NCBI GenBank assembly: GCA_964491875.1
Contig: CAZBIC010000034.1
Span: forward strand, 1 to 64,000
Length of the DNA stretch: 64,000 bases
Direction of reading: 5' to 3'
Source of the DNA: JADJPG01 sp964491875
GTDB lineage: Bacteria > Verrucomicrobiota > Verrucomicrobiia > Limisphaerales > JADJPG01
Shown: positions 54,804 through 61,409 of the stretch, one piece after another
Numbering within the stretch: the first letter of the stretch is position 1
How the letters are laid out: each line of letters opens with the position of its first letter
Notes under the pieces: model-generated
The model's input: the letters and a program-made list of their open reading frames with translations, nothing else
What the model was told of the DNA's origin: nothing
The model's database searches: none
Program-made: the position numbers and the translations under genes

Positions 54804-55010
54804 ATGAGCGCAAGTTTTGCCAAAGCCGTGATGCCCCGGGTTCGCCGCGAGGGTGAATCCCGTGGGGAAGGGGACTGGGTGTTGGGCTGGATCTACCCCG
54901 AGAACACCGAACAGCCGCCGGCGGCCGAGTTTGAATCACCGGTGGTCTCCGTGCGCGAAGCGGGCGAGGCCGCGACGGCGCCGCCTGTGGCTGACGATAT
55001 TTCACACTGA
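54804..55010 (+). CDS. Small hypothetical protein between flgJ and flgN
   Basis: A 68-residue protein: a basic N-terminus (SASFAKAVMPRVRREGESRG), a short aromatic segment (DWVLGWIYP) and an acidic Ala/Pro-rich tail. It lies one base after the flgJ stop and 7 bp before flgN. In many bacteria flgM precedes flgN, but no FlgM-like helices or an (V/I)-x-x-I-K motif are seen, so it is left as hypothetical. Function unknown. Confidence 0.55.
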   Translation: MSASFAKAVMPRVRREGESRGEGDWVLGWIYPENTEQPPAAEFESPVVSVREAGEAATAPPVADDISH

Positions 55011-55017
55011 ACAGTCC

Positions 55018-55515
55018 ATGACTGAACCACTAGAGAAACTGATTGCCGCGCTGCGCGAGGAGTTGCAGCACTACGGCGAAATGCTGGCGTTGCTGGAGCA
55101 GCAGCAACAACACGCGATCAACCGGGCTGCCGACGAGATGCTGGTGGCAACCACCGCGGTGCAGAATCAGGCGCAGGTCATTCAAGCCGCGCGCCGCGAT
55201 CGCGAAAAATGCCAGCGAGACTTGGCTCGCGATCTGGCGATTCTGGAATCGTCGACCTTTGTGGAGATTGCCGGATTGCTGCCGGCGGCTTACCGGCCCT
55301 TGGTCGAATCGCTGGTCGACGAGAACAATTCCCTTCTCCAGCGGGTCCAGCAGAAGGCCCGTCAGAACCATCTTTTGTTGAGCCGCTCAGTCGAGCTGAT
55401 GCAGCAGTTCATGAGCATGTTCCTGCCGGCGCGTGAAACTCAGGTTTACAACGGCCACGGGAATCGGGAATCGCACGTCTTGCCCACACCGCCCCTCTAC
55501 GAGGCGGTCGGATAA
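55018..55515 (+). CDS. flgN: Flagellar export chaperone FlgN
   Basis: A 165-residue helical protein with the FlgN pattern: an N-terminal helix (LEKLIAALREELQHYGEMLA then LLEQQQQHAIN), a long central coiled coil, and a C-terminal helix (NHLLLSRSVELMQQFMSMFL). FlgN carries FlgK and FlgL, which are the next two genes. ATG 55018 is used; an upstream in-frame extension overlaps the preceding small gene and looks spurious. The stop TAA is 20 bp before flgK. Confidence 0.85.
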   Translation: MTEPLEKLIAALREELQHYGEMLALLEQQQQHAINRAADEMLVATTAVQNQAQVIQAARRDREKCQRDLARDLAILESSTFVEIAGLLPAAYRPLVESLVDENNSLLQRVQQKARQNHLLLSRSVELMQQFMSMFLPARETQVYNGHGNRESHVLPTPPLYEAVG

Positions 55516-55535
55516 GCCGATATAAAGGAAGTAAT

Positions 55536-56966
55536 ATGCTCGGACTCTTCGGCACTCTCAGTCTCGCGAACCGCTCGTTGCAAACGCAACGCAACGGCAC
55601 GGAAGTCGCGGGGCACAATCTGGCCAACGTCAACACGCCGGGCTATGCACGGCAGCGCGTGGCCATTGAGACGTCGCTGACCATTCCGTCCGACATGGGG
55701 CCGCAGGGGACGGGCGCGGACGCGGTCGGAATTTACCAGCTGCGTGACGCGTTGATCGATCGACAGATCGTCAACGAGACGAGTGTTCGCGGTGCCTACG
55801 AAAGCCGTCAGCGGGCGTTGCAATTCGGACAGGCAGCACTCGGCCAGCAGATTGATCGTCAGGCGACTGGCGCGGAAGGCGCGGCCGCGGCGAGCGGAGT
55901 TGGCGGCCAGCACGGCATTGCGGAAAACATGTCGGAGATGTTCAACGCGATGCAGAGTCTTTCGACGAACCCGACGTCGATCTCCGAGCGCCAGGTGCTG
56001 CTCATCAAGGCGGAGAGCCTCGCGACGCAGTTCAATCAGGTGTCGACTCGGCTCGATGACCTGCGGACGTCGCTGAGTGAATCGCTGAGCAGCGATGTGG
56101 AGCAGGCCAACATCGCGCTCGGGGACATCGCTAAATTGAACGAACAGATCATCGCGGCGGAGTTGGGAACGACTGCGAAGGCGAATGACCTGCGCGACAT
56201 CCGCCAGAAACGTCTCGAAGATCTGGCGGCGCTGGTGAAGGTGGAAACCACCACGAACACCAACGGGAGCATCGACATTGCGATCGATGGTGTGACGTTG
56301 GTGTCCGGCCCGAATCTGGACGACACGCTGGAAACCTACGATGCGGGTGGCGGACAGTTTCTCGTTCGCACGGCGACGGGAGGGACGGCGTTGAATCTCA
56401 CTGGCGGCTCCATGCAGGGAACCATCGATGCGCGGGATACGGATCTTCAACTGATCCAGACGCAGCTCGACACACTGGCCAGCACGTTGATCAGCGAGGT
56501 GAACGCGGTGCATGCGGGAGGCTTTGGCCTGGGTGGAACGTCGGGCGCGGCATTTTTTAACGGAACGGATGCGTCGGACATCGCGGTGAACACGGCGTTG
56601 ACGGCGGATCCGACGCTGCTTCAGGCGAGCGGAGTTTCCGGGGCGGTGGGCGACAACACGGTAATTCGAGAGATGGCCCAGCTCGCGGACAAGGCGCACG
56701 CGGGGCTTAATGGAGAGACATTTCTGGAGAGTTACGGCCAGACCGTAACGGCGTTGGGTCAGGCGTTGAACGGAACGAACACCCAGCTGGCCAACCAGCA
56801 GATCGTTGAGAGCATGCTCCTGCGGCAACGCGATTCGGTGAGCGGCGTTTCGCTCGACGAGGAGATGACGGATCTCATCAAGTTTCAACGCGGCTTCGAG
56901 GCCTCCGCGAAATTGATCACCACGATCGATGAAATGCTGGAGACGGTGATTAACCTGAAACGTTGA
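55536..56966 (+). CDS. flgK: Hook-filament junction protein FlgK (HAP1)
   Basis: A 476-residue HAP1. N-terminal motif: LGLFGTLSLANRSLQTQRNG then HNLANVNTPGYARQRV. C-terminal D0: GVSLDEEMTDLIKFQRGFEA then SAKLITTIDEMLETVINLKR. Length is moderate (E. coli 547). A ribosome site AAAGGAAG lies 5 bp before the ATG. The sequence GCCGATAT 13 bp upstream resembles a FliA -10, but no matching -35 is seen. It is exported late and joins hook and filament. Confidence 0.95.
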   Translation: MLGLFGTLSLANRSLQTQRNGTEVAGHNLANVNTPGYARQRVAIETSLTIPSDMGPQGTGADAVGIYQLRDALIDRQIVNETSVRGAYESRQRALQFGQAALGQQIDRQATGAEGAAAASGVGGQHGIAENMSEMFNAMQSLSTNPTSISERQVLLIKAESLATQFNQVSTRLDDLRTSLSESLSSDVEQANIALGDIAKLNEQIIAAELGTTAKANDLRDIRQKRLEDLAALVKVETTTNTNGSIDIAIDGVTLVSGPNLDDTLETYDAGGGQFLVRTATGGTALNLTGGSMQGTIDARDTDLQLIQTQLDTLASTLISEVNAVHAGGFGLGGTSGAAFFNGTDASDIAVNTALTADPTLLQASGVSGAVGDNTVIREMAQLADKAHAGLNGETFLESYGQTVTALGQALNGTNTQLANQQIVESMLLRQRDSVSGVSLDEEMTDLIKFQRGFEASAKLITTIDEMLETVINLKR

Positions 56967-57017
56967 AGTAATGGAATGAATCCCTAATGCGCCGTCGGTG
57001 AACGGACGCCAAGCATC

Positions 57018-57953
57018 ATGCGTGTCACAGCCAATACTTTCCCCAACAGCCTGCTGAACCAGTTGACGTCGCTCAGCCAGCGGCAGAACAAATTGCAGAA
57101 CCAGGCGGCGACGGGCCAGCTGGTGCAATTGCCGGAGGATGATCCGGTGGCGATGCGGCGGGTTCTCGACATGCAGGCCGAGGCGAAGTCCGTGGGCCAA
57201 TACCAGCGTAACATCGACCGCCATCAGGAGCTGGCCACCGCGAGCTTTAATTCAATCAAGGCGTTGAAGAACGTTTCGGATCGCGTGCGCGAAATCTCGA
57301 TCTCCGCGGATGGCTTGAAGTCGCAGGACGAGCTCAACTTGTACGCGAAGGAAGTCACGGAATTGATCAAGACGGCGGTGCAGGCGGCGAACACCAAGAA
57401 TCGGGGCGACTACATTTTCTCGGGCACGTTGAGCGATCAGGCGCCCTTTCAGTTGACGGAGGACGCAAACGGAAATGTCACAGCGGTGACGTATAACGGC
57501 AACACCAGCCTGGCGGAGAGCGAGATTGCCTCCGGCATCACCTTGAGCGCGCAAAGCATCGGCGAGAACACCAGCGGCAGCGGTCCGCGCGGCTTGGTCA
57601 CCGACAGCCGGGTGGGCGCCGATTTCTTCAACCATCTCATCGCGCTGCAGGACAACTTGCTGGCCGGCGATATCGCCACCATTGAATCGACGGACCGTGT
57701 GAATCTCGGCCGCGACGAGGATAACTTCCTGTATCACATCGGAACGAACGGAGCGATTCAGTCGCGCTTGGAAGCGACGGACACCATCGCCACGAATCGA
57801 ACCGATACGCTCGAAGTGCTGGTCTCGAATGAAGTGGATGCCGATCTGGCGCAAACTCTGGTTCGCCTCAATCAGACGCAAACGGCTTACTCGGCGGCGC
57901 TGCAAAGCGCCGGCAAGATCCTCGGCAGCTCGCTGCTCGATTACCTGCGCTAG
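57018..57953 (+). CDS. flgL: Hook-filament junction protein FlgL (HAP3)
   Basis: A 311-residue HAP3 of the flagellin-like family. The N-terminal D0/D1 helix reads MRVTANTFPNSLLNQLTSLS then QRQNKLQNQAATG, with the FlgL segment LPEDDPVAMRRVLDMQAEAK. The C-terminal helix ends LVRLNQTQTAYSAALQSAGK then ILGSSLLDYL. A central domain (about 135-230) contains GDYIFSGTLSDQAPF, typical of FlgL. It ends the flgF operon; no clear terminator was found in the 84 bp after it. Confidence 0.94.
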   Translation: MRVTANTFPNSLLNQLTSLSQRQNKLQNQAATGQLVQLPEDDPVAMRRVLDMQAEAKSVGQYQRNIDRHQELATASFNSIKALKNVSDRVREISISADGLKSQDELNLYAKEVTELIKTAVQAANTKNRGDYIFSGTLSDQAPFQLTEDANGNVTAVTYNGNTSLAESEIASGITLSAQSIGENTSGSGPRGLVTDSRVGADFFNHLIALQDNLLAGDIATIESTDRVNLGRDEDNFLYHIGTNGAIQSRLEATDTIATNRTDTLEVLVSNEVDADLAQTLVRLNQTQTAYSAALQSAGKILGSSLLDYLR

Positions 57954-58037
57954 TCGGGCTCAGTAGTTCGATTGCTCTCGGCCTCACAATCTCTCCCTCG
58001 ACTCCCTCCCGTTGCATCGCTAAGGTAACGGCGCATT

Positions 58038-59240
58038 ATGAGCGCCATTGCCACAGAGTCGTTGCCGGATGCCCGCGGACACTTCGGAGCCTACGGGGGC
58101 CGGTTTGTGCCGGAGACGTTGATGCATCCGTTGCTGCAGCTGGAGGAGGAGTACTTCCGCGCCCAGCACGATCCGGAGTTTCAACGGGAGTTGAATTACT
58201 ACCTGCGCGAATTCTGCGGGCGTCCCACACCGCTTTATTTTGCCGAGCGCCTCACTCGTGAACTCGGCGGGCCGAAGGTTTACCTCAAGCGCGAAGATCT
58301 GCTTCACACCGGCGCTCACAAGATCAACAACGCGATGGGCCAGATCCTTCTCGCGAAGCGCATGGGCAAGACACGCATCATCGCCGAGACGGGCGCGGGC
58401 CAGCACGGCGTGGCGACGGCGACGGTCAGCGCGATGTTCGGCATGAAGTGCGTGATCTACATGGGCGAGGTCGACTGCGCGCGCCAGGCGCTGAACGTCT
58501 ATCGCATGAAGATGCTGGGCGCGGAGGTGATCCCGGTAACCGCCGGTCAGAAGACGCTCAAGGAAGCGGTGAACGAAGCGATGCGCGACTGGGTGACCAA
58601 TGTTCGCAGCACGCACTACATCCTTGGCACCGCCTACGGCGCGCATCCGTATCCGCTGATGGTCCGGAATTTCCAACGCGTGATCGGGGATGAAGCGCGG
58701 CGGCAGATTCTGGAGAAGGAAGAACGGTTGCCGAACCTGCTCATCGCCTGCGTCGGCGGCGGCTCGAATGCGATCGGGCTTTTCTATCCGTTCCTTAACG
58801 ATGCGTCGGTGAAGATGCTGGGTGTCGAAGCGGGGGGCGAAGGCATCAAGCCGGAGAAACATGCGGCCCGCTTTCAAGGTGGCTCGCTCGGCGTGCTGCA
58901 GGGAACGCAGTCCTACATTTTGCAGGATGAGTTCGGGCAGATTCAGCTGACCCACAGCGTTTCCGCCGGACTCGACTACGCGGCGGTGGGGCCTGAGCAC
59001 GCGTGGTTACGCGACCAGAATCGCGTGGAGTATTCCTACGCGACCGATGAGCAGGCGCTGAACGCCTTCATGAAGCTGGCGCGTTTGGAGGGCATCATTC
59101 CTGCGCTCGAAAGCTCCCATGCGGTGGCAGCGTTGATCGAGCGCGCACCGAAGATGTCCAAGGAGGATTTGGTGATCGTCAATTTGTCCGGTCGCGGCGA
59201 CAAGGACGTGAGCCAGGTGGCGAACTTGGTGAAGCTGTAG
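58038..59240 (+). CDS. trpB: Tryptophan synthase beta subunit
   Basis: A 400-residue pyridoxal-phosphate enzyme that makes tryptophan from indole and serine. The N-terminus FGAYGGRFVPETLMHPLLQL is diagnostic. The Schiff-base Lys is Lys95 in HTGAHKINNAMGQ, and the phosphate-binding loop is GGGSNAIG. The end of the chain (VIVNLSGRGDKDVSQV) matches the TrpB1 class. trpA is not adjacent; the gene stands between the flagellar operon and yicC. It marks the border of the motility island. Confidence 0.97.
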   Translation: MSAIATESLPDARGHFGAYGGRFVPETLMHPLLQLEEEYFRAQHDPEFQRELNYYLREFCGRPTPLYFAERLTRELGGPKVYLKREDLLHTGAHKINNAMGQILLAKRMGKTRIIAETGAGQHGVATATVSAMFGMKCVIYMGEVDCARQALNVYRMKMLGAEVIPVTAGQKTLKEAVNEAMRDWVTNVRSTHYILGTAYGAHPYPLMVRNFQRVIGDEARRQILEKEERLPNLLIACVGGGSNAIGLFYPFLNDASVKMLGVEAGGEGIKPEKHAARFQGGSLGVLQGTQSYILQDEFGQIQLTHSVSAGLDYAAVGPEHAWLRDQNRVEYSYATDEQALNAFMKLARLEGIIPALESSHAVAALIERAPKMSKEDLVIVNLSGRGDKDVSQVANLVKL

Positions 59241-59306
59241 GCGTCTGCCGGGCTCGCAAAAAATCGTTCGCCTGCCGGGAACCGGATCTCCATACTGGCG
59301 CCGCGC

Positions 59307-60188
59307 ATGAAATCAATGACCGGCTATGGTTGGGGAGAATGTTCCCAGAGCGGTTTCAAGATCACCGTTGAGCTGAGCTCGGTGAATCGCAAGCAGAGCG
59401 AAATCTCCATCAACCTCCCCCGCGAGCTGGAAGTTTTGGAAGCCCAGGTTCGTGACGAGGTGAACCGCAAGATTGCGCGCGGCCGGTTGACGGCCCGGAT
59501 TACCTTGCATGCGGGAGAAGGTCAGGAGTCATCGCGCGTTCGCGTCAACTCAACGCTTGCCAAGGCCTACGCGCGCGCGCTGCGCCAGCTGGCAAAGGAT
59601 TTGAACATCAAGGACGACCTGTCGCTGGACCACCTGGTTCGTGCGCCGGGTGTTCTGGAAACCAACGACGAGGTGGGCGACGCCGAGGCGTTCTGGCCGG
59701 CTGTGAGCAAGGCATTGCAGCAGGCGCTGACGATGCTGCTGAAGATGCGCACTCGCGAGGGAGCGAACCTGAAGAAGGATTTGTGCGACCGCGTCGGCAC
59801 CATGCGGAAGGCGGTGGGCAGGGTGCGGAAGGAAGCCCCGATGGTGCAGAAGCGTTATCGCGACCAGCTCGTCGAGCGAATCAAGGGCGCGGGTTTGGAG
59901 GATTTGCAGATCGACGAGGAACGCCTGCTGAAGGAGGTCGTTTTCTTCGCCGACCGCTCCGACATTTCCGAGGAACTCACCCGGCTGCAGAGTCACTTCC
60001 AGCAGTTCGATGACTGCGTGAAGTCGGACGAGCCCGTGGGCCGGACGCTGGATTTTCTCGCGCAGGAAATGAACCGCGAGATCAACACGATCGGCTCGAA
60101 GGCGAATGACGGTGCGATTTCGCGCGAGGTCGTGGTGTTGAAGACCGAGTTGGAAAAATTCCGCGAACAAGCCCAGAATGTCGAATGA
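59307..60188 (+). CDS. yicC: YicC-family endoribonuclease-like protein
   Basis: A 293-residue YicC family protein, with both N- and C-terminal conserved blocks: MKSMTGYGWGE at the start, RGRLTARITLH, and at the end CVKSDEPVGRTLDFLAQEMN and REINTIGSKANDGAISREVV. Some members (YicC, YloC) cleave RNA. Its stop overlaps the gmk start by 4 bp (ATGA), and the yicC-gmk pairing is widely conserved. CATACT at 59292-59297 might be a -10 element for this operon. Confidence 0.95.
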   Translation: MKSMTGYGWGECSQSGFKITVELSSVNRKQSEISINLPRELEVLEAQVRDEVNRKIARGRLTARITLHAGEGQESSRVRVNSTLAKAYARALRQLAKDLNIKDDLSLDHLVRAPGVLETNDEVGDAEAFWPAVSKALQQALTMLLKMRTREGANLKKDLCDRVGTMRKAVGRVRKEAPMVQKRYRDQLVERIKGAGLEDLQIDEERLLKEVVFFADRSDISEELTRLQSHFQQFDDCVKSDEPVGRTLDFLAQEMNREINTIGSKANDGAISREVVVLKTELEKFREQAQNVE

Positions 60189-60874
60189 AGCCGGCCGCCA
60201 AGGAAGAGAATCGTCCTGCCGCTTCCGGTGGAGCGACCCAGAAGAATATGCCAGCCCTTCTCACCAGCCCGATGCTCGTCGTGATCTCGGCGCCGTCTGG
60301 CACGGGCAAGACTACCCTGTGCGAGCAGACGCTGGCGGCGCGGCCGAACATGTCGCGCGCGATCACCTGCACGACGCGCGATCCGCGTGCGGGGGAGAAG
60401 GACGGCGTGGACTATTACTTTCTGGATGCGGGTGATTTCCTGAAGCGGGTTCAGGCTGGAAACTTTCTCGAACACGCGACGGTGTATGGCAACAGCTATG
60501 GCACGTTGAAGTCCGAGGTCTTGAGCAAGCTGCGCACGGGAAAGGACGTCCTGTTGAATGTGGACGTCCAGGGCGCGGCGGCGATTCGGGCGCATGCTGA
60601 GGAAGATGTGGAGTTGCGGAATGCTCTGGTCACGGTGTTTCTCACGCCGCCGTCGATTGACATCCTGGAAACGCGTTTGAAGAAACGCGGGCAGGACTCG
60701 CCACAGACGATCGCCAAGCGCCTGGGTGTGGCGAAGCAGGAGATTTCGCAGTGGAAGAATTTTGATTACCTCATTGTCAGCTCCAGCATCGCGGAGGACG
60801 TGCGTCGGTTGCAGGCGATTTTGGATGCCGAGCAGATGAAGCACGGTCGTGCCCAGTTGCCTGCTTATGAGTAA
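60185..60874 (+). CDS. gmk: Guanylate kinase
   Basis: A 229-residue kinase that phosphorylates GMP to GDP. The P-loop is SAPSGTGKTTL near residue 36. The GMP-binding region is AITCTTRDPRAGEKDGVDYY and the lid region is NVDVQGAAAIRA. The start at 60185 adds about 25 residues before the usual N-terminus; ATG 60248 gives a length closer to the family norm (about 205). The last bases overlap coaC by 8 bp. No rpoZ follows, unlike in many genomes. Confidence 0.96.
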   Translation: MKPAAKEENRPAASGGATQKNMPALLTSPMLVVISAPSGTGKTTLCEQTLAARPNMSRAITCTTRDPRAGEKDGVDYYFLDAGDFLKRVQAGNFLEHATVYGNSYGTLKSEVLSKLRTGKDVLLNVDVQGAAAIRAHAEEDVELRNALVTVFLTPPSIDILETRLKKRGQDSPQTIAKRLGVAKQEISQWKNFDYLIVSSSIAEDVRRLQAILDAEQMKHGRAQLPAYE

Positions 60875-61409
60875 GACGATTGTCCTCGGGGTCACAGGCT
60901 CCATTGCCGCGCACAAGGCGGTCGATATCGCCAGCCTGCTGACGAAGGCCGGTCACAGCGTGCATGTGGTGATGACGAAGGATGCGCAACGGTTCATCAC
61001 GCCGCTCCCGTTCAAGACGCTTTCGAGGCATCCGGTGGTCACGGATCTCTACGACGAAGAGGAAGGTTGGAAGCCGACGCACATCACGCTGGCGGATTCG
61101 GCGGACCTGCTGCTCGTTGCTCCAGCCACGGCGAATGTCATTGCGAAGATGGCGGCGGGCATCGCGGATGACGCGCTGACGTGCATTGCGCTGGCGATCA
61201 ATCCGAATGCGAAGATTCTCATTGCACCGGCGATGAACGGCAAGATGTGGCAGCACCCGGCCACGCAGCAGAATGTGGCCACGTTGAAGAGTCGCGGCGT
61301 GCAGTTTGTCGGACCGGATTCGGGAATGCTGTCTTGCGGCTACGAAGGCGTCGGGCGTCTGGAGACGGTGGACGAAATCGTCCGCCGGACCAGCGAGCTG
61401 CTAGGGTGA
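60867..61409 (+). CDS. coaC: Phosphopantothenoylcysteine decarboxylase (CoaC, flavoprotein)
   Basis: A 180-residue flavoprotein that decarboxylates 4'-phosphopantothenoylcysteine in coenzyme A synthesis. The N-terminus has the flavoprotein motif VLGVTGSIAAHKAVDIASLL with the active-site His, then LLVAPATANVIAKMAAGIAD (PxSANT motif) and PAMNGKMWQHPA, with the conserved Cys in SGMLSCGYEGVGRL. Only the CoaC half is present; the CoaB ligase domain that is usually fused must be encoded elsewhere. ATG 60867 overlaps the gmk stop. The 3' end overlaps the convergent AsmA-like gene by 9 bp. Confidence 0.93.
   Translation: MSKTIVLGVTGSIAAHKAVDIASLLTKAGHSVHVVMTKDAQRFITPLPFKTLSRHPVVTDLYDEEEGWKPTHITLADSADLLLVAPATANVIAKMAAGIADDALTCIALAINPNAKILIAPAMNGKMWQHPATQQNVATLKSRGVQFVGPDSGMLSCGYEGVGRLETVDEIVRRTSELLG

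Noticed and set aside
54804..55010. Assignment of the small gene as flgM
   Set aside because: Position fits, but the sequence has no FlgM helices or conserved C-terminal motif.
55516..55523. GCCGATAT before flgK as a FliA promoter
   Set aside because: The -10 matches 7 of 8 bases, but the region 11 bp upstream (CTACGAGG) has no -35 likeness and lies at the end of flgN. It is noted in the flgK entry only.
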